Translations under genes and position numbers: made by a program
From: Hemicordylus capensis
Taxonomy: Eukaryota > Chordata > Lepidosauria > Squamata > Cordylidae
Assembly: GCF_027244095.1 (NCBI RefSeq)
Contig: NC_069657.1
Span: 310,013,674-310,077,673, forward strand
Direction of reading: 5' to 3'
DNA: 64,000 bases
The notes under the pieces: model-generated
What the model was told of the DNA's origin: nothing
Database searches by the model: none
The model's input: only the letters and a program-made list of their open reading frames with translations
Shown: piece by piece, positions 43,390 through 56,512 of the stretch
How the letters are laid out: each line of letters begins with the position of its first letter
Numbering within the stretch: the stretch's first letter is position 1

Positions 43390-45788
43390 CAAGCCACAGG
43401 ATTTTATTTTAAGCCCAGGTATTTTGGTGCAGCACTTTTAAATGAAATTCTGTCTCCTTGTCTCCCTTCCCTTCAGGACGGTTTGTCAGTAGCCCTGAGG
43501 TAACAGTTCAGGGCCACCTTAGCTGAAGTAGCACGGTGCTCATCAGATCCTTCTGCCTTCTCTCTTCTCTCATCTGTTTCCCTGGGTGGGAGCCGAAGGA
43601 GCTGGATAGCGGGAAGATCAGGCTTTTTGCCCTCTCTCTTCTCAAAAGATCAAGACAGTTGTCTGAAAAAGAAACATTTAGGAACATGTTGGAGATATTT
43701 AGCAAAGAATAAAGGGACCTTGTGATTCCATCCGTCAAGATATTGCCAACCATTACATAAGCCACTTTATGGTTTCTAGCTATATGGTAAAACCCATTTG
43801 CTTGATGGTTGGGCTTTAGTCAATAACTACTAAAGGGGAGCAGACTGGTGTCATGGGCACTGCAGCAAGAACATTGTTTAAGAATGCTGCTTCTTGCTTG
43901 CTCAGCATTAGCCCCATTGCAACACTGGAGACTTGAACCTAGCGAGGGCGTCAACCTGCTTGTTTGCACAGATCAAAATATTTGCCAGCTCCTGTTTCCC
44001 TTCCTGACAATACTCATAGTTAGCAAGGACTTGTATCAAAATTAACAAAAAAAAAAGTTATTATATTCCTTTTGCTGACTCTTCAACAGCCTGAACAATT
44101 TTTGTATTTGGAGATTGCTTGGTAATCCTCCTTAAATACTGGCATTTTCCTTCAACGTCTCCACAAAAGATTCAATGTGGTAAGATCCATTTGCCCTCAG
44201 TGTAACATCCAATAAAATAAATTGAAATATCTGCTTAGCTCCTATAAAAACCTCTCCTGATGCAACACACTAGAAACAGACTGAATATTCCAACTATTGA
44301 GGTCAAACTATAGTTGAGGTCAAACTATAGTTGAGGTCAAACTATTCACCTTGGAAAGCAATGCTTGAATTATGGAAGGGGTGGGGGCTTTTAATGAAAT
44401 ACACAAGCCTTATCCCAACTCCCCTCAATTTTCATCAAACCACTCCCACCCCCACTTTAGTCTTCTAAAAAATATAGCTGAAGGAATCAGACCCCTTCCA
44501 GTTCTCCTGTAATTTGAACATCAATGTGTGTAAAAAGTGTCCTCCCCTTTCAACTCAGTCTTAGCCAATGGAAGACTTTCAGGAATCATTTTGTAACTGA
44601 TTCTTTCAGTGGGTGCAGAATTATATTTTTAGAATTCGTGGACTGCTTTCATCATTGGATGAATAATGTGGAAAATATACTGGATAATGAGGCTATCCAT
44701 TTCAATATTTGGTTGCTCTGGTTGTCTGAAACAAATGATACAATGATTACGTCCTATCACAAAAATCCACATAATTGTGTAACACCACTGAAGATAGTTA
44801 AGACAAGATTTGTAACGTTCCAGAAAGTGTTCTTTAAATCCTCACCCAGTAGGCATTTGGGGCATCTACAACTATGTCCATCACTTTGAGGGGAAGGTAC
44901 AAAATAATGTCCAAGATGTCTGCTTATCATTCTAGCACTCCCAGGGTTCAATTAATGTAATTCACTGACATCACCATCTCATGGTATCATAAGACCTTAC
45001 TTTAGGGTCTGCATTCATCTCATTGTCCAGATGTTATGTAAGAAAATATTTAAAAGGTGTGTGTGCACGCACATGCACACACACACAGCCCAATGCTTTT
45101 AGGGTCACAGTGAACTGAAATGATGAAAGCTAATTCCTTATTTTGAATTGTGGTTATAGGAGGATGGCTGCAGAGGTTAAGGCATGATTGCAAATATTTT
45201 TTATAGCAAAACTTTGTTCTGGACGCAATCCAACATTCTAAAATATTCTGAATATTGAAACCACTCATTGACCTGAAAAGCTATTAACATATAGTGCAAA
45301 CCCCAACAGTTTCCTAAGCTTCCCAAAATAAGAGGACAACCTTGAAAAACTTCAATACTGTCACATATATTAATTTCCATGAGTCTAGTAGAGTGATTAA
45401 CGGATGCTGATCTCAGAAACATGAAGAAGTGGCAGGTTGCATTAGTAGGGACAGCTTGCATGAGCAGTAACAGGACTTCAATATTTATCATGTTCTAGGA
45501 CCAACATGACAACCACTCCACATTAGGCTTATCACACCTGACTGTAAATCCTGCAAAAGCATATGTGCTCAGAAACTAAAAATAAACGTTGACAAACACT
45601 GCTAGAGACTAGAATTTGCCATCCTTAGAAATGTGTGTAACTTAGCCTTACAGTCACGAGTCACTTGCAAAGGTACTGCATTTCTGTCATAAAGATCATG
45701 TCATGGTTCAAACTGTTGGAAGCATATTGTGTATCAGTTTACATTAGTTGATAGAAAACATGCATAATTTAGAAAAACGAGTTTTCTA
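43390..45788. other. Intergenic stretch between the two convergent genes
   Basis: No exon or large repeat recognised. A 17-bp unit (ttgaggtcaaactatag) is repeated almost three times at 44,297-44,346. A GTGTG/CACAC patch lies at 45,058-45,086. The rest is AT-rich and single-copy in look. Confidence 0.45.
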
Positions 45789-46721
45789 TTTATTTAAAAA
45801 TAAGTTTGTAGTTACTACATTGCTGTGACAGTAATTCTTACACATACATTCTAGTTTGTATAAAAGGATTCCAAGTATTATTCATCAAAACCAACATAGG
45901 TGTTTTCACATAAAAGTTTCAATCAATATGTACAAAAAGAAAGGGCACTCTTCATCCAGGTAAGAGACTGCACTTTATAACATGATAAAGCAGATTTCTA
46001 AGAGAAATGAACCTTGACAAAACCTAAATTTTTGTAAAATTGTATGTTATGTTACAGAAACAAGCTTGGGGTTTACATCATACTGTACAAAATAAGTAGA
46101 GCTTTAAAATGTGTCAGTTTCAAAATTAAATGTTCCAGACAATTTCCTTATGTTGCGCTACATTATACATCTCAACATTTTAAGTGGAAGGATTTAAATA
46201 ATTTGCTCAGAAACATACTTTTCAAGTTTTGCAGTGTTATGGTTCAAAAATGTAACTTTGCAATGTGTGTCAGCAGACTATTCTCTTTAAACATGTGTCT
46301 CAGATACATATACCATGTTAAATGCCTTGTGTGCAAATGTACAAATTTGGTGTTAGTATTTTGTCTTTACAAGGTGTAATTTCTAGGACGGTTTTTCACC
46401 CAGATATGAAATTCACTTTTATATATCTGTTATCTGCATTCATAAGAAATCCCAATATTTAGCATTTGCTCCATTTTTTTGTACCCAAACAAAAGGGATT
46501 ATTTTTATTTAAATGGATATAAATGGCTCCTGAATTATTTTCCTTTTTAAAAATTGAGATTTTGGGCCTGGGCTTTGTAACTGCAAAGTGAATGCTATTA
46601 CAGTCTTTAAAAGTGTGTTCTCTCTCTCTCAGTGTTAAATGCAAAAAAACTGTAATAAATGAAACCTTTCTGAAATAGGGTATATTCTAAAATGTTCTGA
46701 ACTGAACAGGCACATAAAAGA

Positions 46722-46865
46722 CACATAAGAACAGCCCTGCTGGATCAGGCCCAAGGCTCATCTAGTCCAGGATCCTGTTTCACACAGTGGCCCACCAGAT
46801 GCTGCTGGAAGCCACAGGCAGGCGTTGAGGGCATGCCTTCTCTCCTGCTGTTACTCCCCTGCAGA
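46722..46865 (-). mobile_element. CR1 3' end within the likely PHIP 3' UTR
   Basis: Complement of the CR1 3' UTR: cataagaacagccctgctggatcaggccc, tcatctagtccaggatcctg, cagtggcccaccagatgctgctgga, ctcctgctgttactcccctgcag. Heavily 5'-truncated. Confidence 0.9.
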
Positions 46866-48284
46866 AGTAAATTTTGCTTCACCACTTTCTCAATAGTAAT
46901 TAAAAATCATCTTGATTAAAATGCAAATCATGTGAAGTTAATTCATCAAAAATGTAATACCGGATTCGTTATATTAGAAATAAATTTTCAGACTTGGCCA
47001 CTATATATGAAATGTACACCATTTCTCTGAAGTATAAACATATATGTACAATATTTACAGCAAAAACTGAACAGCCCTTTTATCAGATGACTGCTTAGGT
47101 CCAATTACAAGAAGTGCAAGATTAAGAGACAGATGTTATATAAAAATATAGGAAGGGCTCAATCCAGTCAGTCCCTTACATGCCATGCTAGGCGTGTGCA
47201 GCTGTGTCATGAGTGCAGCTCTCACCGTGTAGGCCTGCCTACAGGGAGAGAACTGTGGCCAGGAAACTCTTGCATGTGCTCTGCAGAGGGTGACTGGACT
47301 GTGCCCTAAACCTTCACTAAGCAGTACACAAGGAGAAAGTGAGCTTTTGTTTCAGTTCTGACGTTAAGAAATTCTATGAAGAAGATAGTTATGGATGATG
47401 TTAATGAAGTTACATTTAAAAACACTGATGGCAGTCTGTGCTTGTATGCCCCATCACAAAACCTGGGTTGTTTGGGAATTAGCAGGGGAAATGCTAAAAG
47501 GTGGGCAGGGGTGGGGGAGAGAATGGATTTGCACATACTTTTGATTATATTCCTTGTGTCACCCCTGGATGCAGTCTACAATCCCTCAAATCCTAGACAT
47601 TTGCACGTAGTTTTAATGCAAGCAAACTTCAAAATAAACGGAGGTTATGTAACTGTAGTACTCTATGAATTTCAGCTATTTATGACCTTAATGCAACATG
47701 GTCTATTAATGATTAAAACTGAATTCAGTCAATATGGGCTAAAAAAGCAATTTTGTAACCAATGCTCTAGCCTAATTAACTGCATAGCACACAATTTCTG
47801 TGGACCTAGAAGACAGCTAAAATGCTTTAGCTGGTCAATATCTGACGCACAATCCACTTAAATCAAGGTGTTTCTGTTTAGGTCCAAGTTTGTCCCAATG
47901 ATTTTTAAGATTTCAGCAGACATCCTAAGCACTTTTAAACAAAAATTACATTAAAAACACAGTGGAACTTGATTTTAAATAAAAGAGTCAATTTAAATCC
48001 AAGTTCTTCAATTTCACTTGGTTGCAGATTTTATTGCCATTCAAGAATGTGCATGTAAGAGCAATTTTGGCATATCAGAATCATAACCTTATACATTACA
48101 GCCTTTTGATTCATCCGAGTGAAAGTAGAGCAGTATGCATGTTCTTCAGCACACTGGGATCTGCAACCTTCACAACTCAACATGTGAGAGCTATGTGTGC
48201 ATGCATGGAGTTCTGGATTGTGATCTACAATTATAACAATGACTTCAGATGTACTGAAGCACAGCACAATATTTTGAAAACATC

Positions 48285-48296
48285 TTATTTATTTAT

Positions 48297-48369
<73 letters not shown>

Positions 48370-48420
48370 ATATTTTTATACCGCCTGATATTAAATCTCT
48401 AGGCGGTGTACAAATCCTTT
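48285..48420 (-). repeat. (ATCT)n tract attached to a LINE tail
   Basis: About twenty ATCT units at 48,295-48,369 follow an (ATTT)n start. Next comes tttttataccgcctgatattaaatctctaggcggtgtac, the L2-type terminal sequence in reverse. The tract is the expanded 3' tail of the retroposed fragment. Confidence 0.85.
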
Positions 48421-51400
48421 ACAGCAATCTCTCTCATGTATGTATGTATGCATGCACCCATTGTTTTTAAAAGTTGGTATGTACCAAATGCTGCATGCGT
48501 ATTTTATAAATTAATCCAAAGTAAGTGCATGGAACACATAATTGTGTGCAAATATACAGCATAGCAATCTAATCTCTATAGGAAGATGATTCTTGTCAAA
48601 TTGCATCACTACTCATAACACTATTAAAGGATCTATCCAATGACAGAACTGAGGTCATCCAAGTTTAATTCCTGGGACACAAAATCCACCTCTGTTTTCC
48701 AAAGATTTACCAAACCTGGGGGGGGGGGAAGAGAAGAGAGAGCTACAACTTCTGAAGTGAAAATGAAAGTATATGGGTAACAGTTACTTTGCAAACAAAA
48801 GACATGGGATGCTCCATCAGACACCACTACGTGGTAGCCAGAAGTTAAGTGTTGAAAATAATTTAATGAGCAACACTGTGGAACTGATAGATCACCCTAT
48901 ATCAGAAACTGTATCAGCAGACTGAATTTCTACATCTGTGATCGTTACTGCCAGGTTTGTAAGGTAACTGCTTGTGTGAAAAGCTGTAGTTGCCAACCGA
49001 AGTAGCATTTACATAGTATTTCCCATTTTAAGCATGCCATACAATAAATATTACATTTTGCTTATGGTAGCATTATCCATAACATTTCATTATAGCGTTT
49101 TCCAAAGCCAAGAACCAGTATTTATTGCTCATATTCAATCATGCTGAAATCAAAAGCTCGCTTGCTTTGTGTTGATACAGTAAGTAGTATTCTGTAAAAC
49201 AGTCAAATAAAACTAATGCCAGTAATTTAAGTCAAATACAACCTAAAGCTCTTATGCAGAAAACCTAACACAACTATTCTTAAGTGGTGTTTCCATACAA
49301 ATAAAACCACTAAAATAATGTTAGAAAAAATAAGGTCAACATGAATTCTTTCTAGAACAGATTATTCATGAAAGGGGAAAATATTTTTATGTACTGCAAA
49401 TAAGATCTCATGTTTTTGAAATGTGTAATTTTTGGACATTGTGATGGTTGTGTGACCTATTCCATTCTCCAACATCACATACACATAACTTGCTGCAAAT
49501 AACTATTATATACATAAACATGCCAAGTGGGACAGTAATAAATGGAGTAAATACAGCACTGGAGTTTCATGTTTCTTCGGCAATTTCTTTTACATTACAA
49601 TGCAGATAACCTCAGGAAATTGCACATTTGAAATAGATTGCCTTCAACAGTGAGATTCTCAAAATGGACAATTTAAATCTGCTATAAGGCTTCCATTGTG
49701 AAATGTGAAACAAGATATATCACTGTACATAGTCCACCTTAATGTGTTCATGTTTAATGCCTGCAATAGTAAGTGAAAACACACATTTTTTGTTTTCTTT
49801 TTTTTTAAAGACACATATAAATGAAAGTCCAATCCCCCATTAAAAAATCAGTTATGGTATTTCACTTACTTTTCTTTAAAACACTATTGAAAGGGGGATG
49901 TGTGCCAGTAGGATTCGGAGGATTGCCCTCTACGTCATGATTTGAAAAAACAACCATCTTAGATGAAACTGCGAGACAGCTCAACCGTTCTGAAAGATCA
50001 AGTGCTCTCTCTTTATATATTTAACCAAGACAAATAAAGGGGAGTAAGCAGCCAACCCCCCAAAATCTTCCATGTCCCAAAATATCCTAAATTGGCTCAA
50101 CTCTGACAATAATTAGCAACCTCAGAAAAAGTGGATGTTTATGCTTATGAGTATTTTGTGGTAAAATCAGAAAAAAGAACCAGTTGTTATGAAGTATTTT
50201 TTTACACTGTTGGAATTCAAGACTGCTAGCTTCAAATCTCAGATGACCATTCAGTGTGTGCAATATGCAAATGAAAGCACATGTGCATCACCATTTAACT
50301 GGGAACCATGTGCACAAAAGAAGCTATACATATTGCTCCCACAACTGAACCTGCCTACAGTTCCCAAATTGGATTGGAAATTCTGCACATAACAGCACAA
50401 ATGGTTAGTGCCACCTCCTTTGACAGTACCAACGATCTATTTGGAAGAGTGGAAAACAGCTCCTACCCTTTAACCTTCCCCACCAGTGGAAGCATAGGAG
50501 ATTAGATTCAATTCGTCACTCTCCAAGCAGCTAATTAGCACTGCTAAACCTAAGAGCACCAACTATCTGTGGGATTGGTAGGTTGAAACACAGAGGCAAC
50601 TCACTGCTAAACACAGCCAGGGTGTTTAAAAAGAAAACCCAACATTCATTTGCACACCTTCCGCCTTCTCCAAAAGTGAGTTAAATTAAAAGTGTGGTTA
50701 CATTTTTGTACCATGCTACTGTTTTATATCTTATTTTGTTTTTTCTTTTAAATTGGACTATACTTTTAAACAATAAACATTGTATTAAAGTTTGTTTTTA
50801 AGGTATAAAATAAGTAAATGTACCATAAACAAATAAATAACTGTTTCTTTTCCATAGCAGTACATACAGCAATACATTCCCCTAAGTCATATAGTCATCA
50901 TTTACAATAGACAACTTAAGTTTACTAAGGATGCACGAAATTATAGAATACAAGGCACAATTATTAAGTGGGATTTTCCTTTAGGATGTATATATTGACT
51001 TCCGTCAGCTTGATAAGTATACTGTAAAAAGTGCAGAAAAACAATGTGCAATGAGAACACTGTATAAAACATGATTGCATAAAAAGTGATTTGGCCGTTT
51101 TATGTTTAATAATTGAAAATAACCAATCTTCCCCTTAAAATTAAAGTGTGACATTTTAAAATTCTTGTACTAGCTAAAAAATCCTGATAAAAACCATACC
51201 TGGGTAGTATTGTATATATTCATGTGCTTGTGTACATACTCAAGGTATACATACACATACACTTCTTTTGAAAGTAATTTTAGATAGTTTAACACAATTT
51301 GTAGAAACAATTTGGATCATAAAGTAAATATCAGAATCCCACACTTTTCCTGCAGCTTCCTTGAATCCTTTAACCCAGTTATAAATTCTGTCTACACATC

Positions 51401-52251
51401 TGTCAAAGGACTCAACCAGTGCATTAATTGCTTTCTACAAAAAAGTACCAATAATTTCTTAGGACAATGTATCTTTAAAACATGGAATCATAAGCATAAT
51501 TGAAAACTGTATGCTGAACTGACACAGAACTTTTCTACTGCACTGGTTCTCAGTCTTTGGCACAATAAACAGAGATTTGATTGATACAAGAATGAAGGTC
51601 TGAAGAATTAGACATATTAGTCAAACTTTTTCCAATGTGGATATATATCTATCTATATATATATATTGTGATTTCTCTCTGTTTGGCAGATCCTAGATAA
51701 ACCAATAACCTGCACTAGGTTTGTCTGTACAAAGCTGTGTGCCCGATTATTACTGAAATTAAATGTTATCTCATTAGGAAAGTTTGGTAATTTTGTATGT
51801 CCTCAGTGGCATTTACTGCCACACTTTGCTAATATCCTGCAAAAAACAAATACTACACTCTATACAAATGTATTGTACCTTGCTCATTCAAAAAATAGGA
51901 GTTCTGCTCTCAGTCTGTAACATTAAAAATTCTATTATCTTTTTAATCAAATAGAGATTATGTACTGCTCAAAATTACAGTAACATTTCTGCAAATCAAG
52001 AATTTTATTTATACAATCTTCAATATCAGCTGGACAAAGTGAATTGAAATGCATAACCTACTTAGAGGGCAATAAATAGCAAAAGTTTAAAATGCATACT
52101 TCTTTCAAAGAAATTTTGAGTTTGTTTTTGCTATACTTTTTCAAATCAGCGCATATTCTCATTCTCATCTGGAAATAGCAGCAGAAGGCAGATATCCTTA
52201 GTTCCACTTTCCTTTGTTGTACCTGTTTCTTAGCATTCTTAAATGCTGAAG

Positions 52252-52901
52252 TTACCAACCAATCAGATTAGCCTTTGCTTTCTCAGTTAATTTCCGGACT
52301 CTGCCTCTGCTAGATGTCCCAAAAGTCAAAGAGGTGTCTTCAAATAACAGTTGCCTCTGCTCCTCCTCTGAGTCATCCTCGTTGTAAAAGGCTGTCCTTT
52401 TACCCTGGTTTCTAGTTCTCATGTGGGGTTCAGACTCTTTAAGTTCCTCAGGCTCCTCTTCAACAGGCTCATCTGTTTTTTTCCTCCTGCTTCTTGTCTG
52501 AATTTTAGGATCTGCAGAAAATGTAAGTTCCAGTCCTGGCTCTTGTGCCTGTGGCTTTCTTTTAGGCTTCCTGCCTCCGCGCCCTTTTCTTTGCAACAAG
52601 TCTTCCTTCACATTATTTTCAGAAAGAGAATTGCATGCAGTAGAAACTGATGCTTCCTCTACTATCAAGTCTTTAGTAGCTTGGATTGAGTTCTGCCCCA
52701 AGTCCTTTTGCTGAGCAAGTAACAGATTTTTTGGTTTCCTCCCTCTTTTCTTGTGAACCACTTCACAGCTACTGTTATTCGTCTCAATCTTCGGTTTCCG
52801 CCCAGGGCCTCTCTTAAGTGCAGGCTTTGAAGATTGACCCCCATGTCCGTTTACTTGGATGCTTCCTGTTGCTACAGCCATGGCATTATTCTTGCAGTCT
52901 G
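52252..52901 (-). CDS. PHIP: PHIP last coding exon
   Basis: Encodes the C-terminal 216 codons including the stop (TAA at 52,252-52,254). Three AT-hook-like basic repeats are visible: [17 protein letters not shown] and [10 protein letters not shown]. Next come acidic stretches and the highly conserved end [20 protein letters not shown] followed by [19 protein letters not shown] and KAKANLIGW, which I recognise as the vertebrate PHIP C-terminus. The exon starts after ccctctag at 52,901 with two bases completing an Ala codon, in phase with the preceding exon. PHIP is a nuclear WD40/bromodomain protein that reads chromatin and acts as a CRL4 (DCAF14) substrate receptor. Confidence 0.97.
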
Positions 52902-53919
52902 CTAGAGGGACAGAGTAACACGTAAGTAGTTTGCATCAGTCTTCTCTCTCTCTCTCTCTCCTTGTATTAACTGCTCAATACTGCTACTACAGTCTCAATT
53001 ACATTTAAAACAGAGGTTGAATGAGCAAGGGCTTCCCAATTATCACTTTCTACATACGGTTCAAATAAACATCACTTTTGGGATATGTGAAGTGTCATGG
53101 GACCTCTACAATTCAATTCACATTACATACACCTGTTTAACTATTACACTCACTGGGGGCTTCTACAAATGTCTGGACAGTTTGTTGTGGTCGATCCCAA
53201 AGCTCAAGAGTGAGTGGGTCCTATTTCAATGTGTTGCTTTCCCAAATGACCCCAAAGCAGCAGCGTATTTCTCATTTACTCCAGTCCAGATTGGTGCCCG
53301 CAGGACACTTAAAGTCCACAAATTAATTTCCAGGAATTAGTACAGATCGGTTCTCTTCAGTTGATGAACGTTATCCAGAAGTAGGAGGATTAAATTCACA
53401 TCTGGATAACTTCCACCACTGAAGGAGAAGATTAAGGGTTGCTGCAATTATAACCCCCCCCCCCTTTTGGAGGCTTGTTCTCTCCCAAGGTGACTGAAAA
53501 TCATGAATTTCTCCTGAATTTGAAAACTGATGTTATCTTGACAATGTGCAATATGTCCTTTATGCAATGAAAGGATAAAGTTAGAAGCCAGGGGCCATGC
53601 ACAAAATGTTTGAGGATTAAATGGTGGCACAGAGAGGAGCCATAGCATGAGAGTTTCTTATATTACAATGGAACACGAGAAAGAGCAGTGCCCATGCCAT
53701 AATGGTAACACAAGCAATGCATAATGTCATTAGCATGCAAAGCTACTAAGATAGTGCTATGGTTTCTTCTTCCCTTAAACAAACAAACACACACACACAC
53801 CCCACCACCACCAGGGTTCTCTAATTTTTTTTCATCTGTGTGCAGAATGAGTTTTACACCACACAATTACAGAACAAGCTCAGTTAAAGGCCCAGTGAAG
53901 CAACAATCTACTACAACAA

Positions 53920-54022
53920 ATATTTATATACCGTTTTTCAACCAAAGTTCTCAAAGAAGTTTATTACATAGAAATAAATAAGATGGTTGCATGTCCCAAA
54001 GGGCTCACAATTTAAAAGACAC
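53920..54022 (-). repeat. LINE/SINE tail fragment in a PHIP intron
   Basis: tatataccgtttttcaaccaaagttctcaaagaagttta, then gatggttgcatgtcccaaagggctcacaa. Complement of the tail and ccctttggg block of the family at 16,275-16,540. 5'-truncated. Confidence 0.65.
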
Positions 54023-54401
54023 ACAATCAAAACTAGCTGCTTTGATTCACTGGAAAAAGTGAGGTACACAATGAAATACTTGTAATAAATGCCAGCTAAC
54101 ATTCTACTTTCGCTATCATAATAATTACTAGGGTCATCAATAGGTAATAAAATGTAGTGGCTCATCTGCTCCCTTAAACATATTGATAAACATGGTAAGT
54201 TTCAACAAAGGTGTCTTAAAGTGCAAAATGCATCCACTTAATTGGCAGTCCCAGTGAATAACATTTGCAATCAATCCCCACCAAAGTGATCTACCAATTA
54301 GAGGTCACATCCCTAATTATTACAAATTGAATGCTAACCCACATGTTAGCATTTAAAGAACAACAACCCCCCCCCCACACACACACACCCCTCACCCTTA
54401 C

Positions 54402-54563
54402 CTTGTGGGCTGACAGCAGATGATTTTGGTTTACGTTTAATTGGTTTCTCTTTCTCCACGTTTTCTTTTGCAGTATTATTCCTAGTGTTGTGAGTGTAAT
54501 TGGTTTGATTAGGAACTGATAAAATATTCTGATTCTTGGAATGTTTGGTAGAATTCTCCAGTA
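54402..54563 (-). CDS. PHIP: PHIP coding exon (second from last)
   Basis: It encodes [20 protein letters not shown], then a stretch ending [29 protein letters not shown] low-complexity basic region with an NSAKEN-type motif conserved in vertebrate PHIP. Acceptor gtcttcccag, donor aag|gtaagg. It begins with two bases and ends with one base of split codons, matching both neighbours. Confidence 0.93.
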
Positions 54564-54888
54564 CTGGGAAGACAAGATTGTGAAAGCAAAACAGAAATTT
54601 CATCTCAAGATCTTTAGGTAGTACAGATCAATTAACTAGATAATATGCAGCGTTGCTAATGCCTTAAATAACTTTAGAATAATGAAAACTATGACAACAC
54701 ACTCAATTTAAGATTTCAGCCATTCATTCTCATGCCATTAAGTTTTCCTAGAGTGTCACAATTTGCATAATTAGATTTCTTGATCTGAACAACATAAATA
54801 CATCCACATGTAGTTTACAAGCATTGTGTCTACCATGGCAACCATATTACAGATTTAGAAGCTAAAAAGACTAAGTATGTTTACCCAC

Positions 54889-55154
54889 CTGATTTCCCTG
54901 ATGGAACAGTAGCACTAGGTTTCACAGTTAAAGGCTTTCCTCCTGAAGAAGTAGATGGTTGTTCACTTACAGCCATTTCTGTCACTGCCCTAGTGCTCCT
55001 TGTCCGGATCAGAGTGGCAGAGTCAGCTGCTTTTCCATTCATCTGTGCAGCAATGTTTCTCAAGGAAGTTGAGCGTACAGGTGCAGAGGATGAAGGCGCA
55101 GAAGGGGTTTCAGCTTTCATCTGTGGTTTTATTAGCCGCCTCTTCCTGTCAGGA
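54889..55154 (-). CDS. PHIP: PHIP coding exon (third from last)
   Basis: Encodes PDRKRRLIKPQMKAETPSAP onward, with IAAQMNGKAADS, TLIRTRSTRAV and SEQPSTSSGGKPLT. It is a Ser/Pro/Thr-rich basic linker that fits the PHIP region after the second bromodomain. Acceptor ctctgtttgtag, donor g|gtgggt. First base completes a Ser codon from the previous exon; the last base starts a Val codon. Confidence 0.93.
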
Positions 55155-55989
55155 CTACAAACAGAGGATACAACTGATACTTGGTACTATTTGAGAGGCC
55201 AGAATAAAGAGGTAGTATGTCCTGGTTATCAACTAGGTTTGCCAACCCTGCTCCCTTTCAGTGGCTTCCCAGCAATTCTAGACAACGTTTCACCCTGTCA
55301 CTTCTACTCTTTCATCACTACTTAAACACCATAAGTATGTAGGCGAGTCTCTCCTTCCCTATAATTCCCCAAGCCATTTCAAGCAACATTAAAGGGGAAA
55401 AGATAATGAGGTTGTCAATGGAAGGAATAGCAAGAGATACTACAAGGTGGGCCAAATGTTCAAACAAGACCACCAAGTTACTAAACCTTACGTTATGCCA
55501 CAAGATCTTTAACTAAGTGTATAGTTCCTTTTCAGAAGTTAAGGAGAAATGTATTGTGAAACAACCAATTGCTGAAATGTAAAGAGTTAGCTGCTTGACC
55601 AATCTGAGTTTGTGCAAATACTTGGGAATATAGTTACTAGCCCCAGTTCAAAAGCTCCTTGTACACATAGGATTTTCAGTACACACATTTCTCCCATACG
55701 ACAGCCATCTTCAAGTATATGACCCTCCAAGGTCTCTTCCAACTCTGAAATTCTATCATTCTATATGGAGGAAGCTTTCCTATCACATACATATGAAGGC
55801 TCCATATATTTCATTTACTCCAGTATATGCATAACAACTCCGACAAGGTTCAGGCTGGTTGTCCTTCAGAAAGGGTGCTCTGGTGGTTATTTCTCTCTAT
55901 ACAACACAAAGGAATGATGATTCCCTTTTGATTCTTCTCCTCCTTCCACACTTATGCCTGCTTCTCAACACACATTTTCAAATATACAG

Positions 55990-56215
55990 TGTTTTAATGT
56001 GGTTGTGATGGTTAGACTGTCAGACTAGGAGCAGAGAAACTCAGGTTCAAAAGCCAACTGAGTATGAAGCTCACTGGATGACCAATGGCCAGCTTACTCA
56101 CTTTCAGCCTAACCTATCTTATAGGGTCATTGTGAGGATTAATGGGGTGGGGAGAGAACCCTGTATGCTGTCCTGAGCTCCTTGGAGGAAGGCCAGGGTA
56201 GAAATGCAAATAAGC
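55990..56215 (+). mobile_element. Diverged Sauria-type SINE in a PHIP intron
   Basis: gtggttgtgatggttagactgtcagactagga with caggttcaaaagcc (B-box), then cagcctaacctatcttatagggtcattgtgagg and gctccttggaggaaggccagggtagaaatg. Old copy of the family at 36,916. Confidence 0.8.
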
Positions 56216-56512
56216 TTCACTAGCTCCCATTCCTTTCTGATCACTACTCAAAATTAAGACTCTAAGTAGCTTTGGACCATAAAGGTCTGTCTACTTCAAC
56301 ACAGGTCTGCCCATGTATTGAGATCAGCCTCAAAAACCCTTTTGTAGATCCAAACAACATCAAAAGGGAATGAGTGGTGATCAAAAATAGGACCTTTTCA
56401 ATGGTGTCACCCTACCTTTGTAATTTGTAGGTTTCACCAGCTCACTCCAGTATCTGACTGGTCAACAGACAGAACAGCTGTTCATGGAATGGCAGTACCC
56501 TCAGCTGCTGAA

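Larger units (their letters stand above)
45789..52251 (-). other. PHIP: Probable PHIP 3' UTR
   Basis: From the PHIP stop codon leftward the sequence is AT-rich and unusually poor in repeats for this window, as expected for a long conserved 3' UTR. The last plausible poly(A) signal is AATAAA on the reverse strand at 45,789-45,794; others lie within, for example near 48,028 and 52,006. A CR1 3' end (46,722-46,865) and a tetranucleotide tract with a LINE tail (48,285-48,420) are embedded. The true end and use of internal signals are inferred. Confidence 0.5.

Noticed and set aside
52251-52423. Possible further exon left of the PHIP stop
   Set aside because: The stop after the conserved ANLIGW end is where vertebrate PHIP ends. 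Nothing downstream continues the family.
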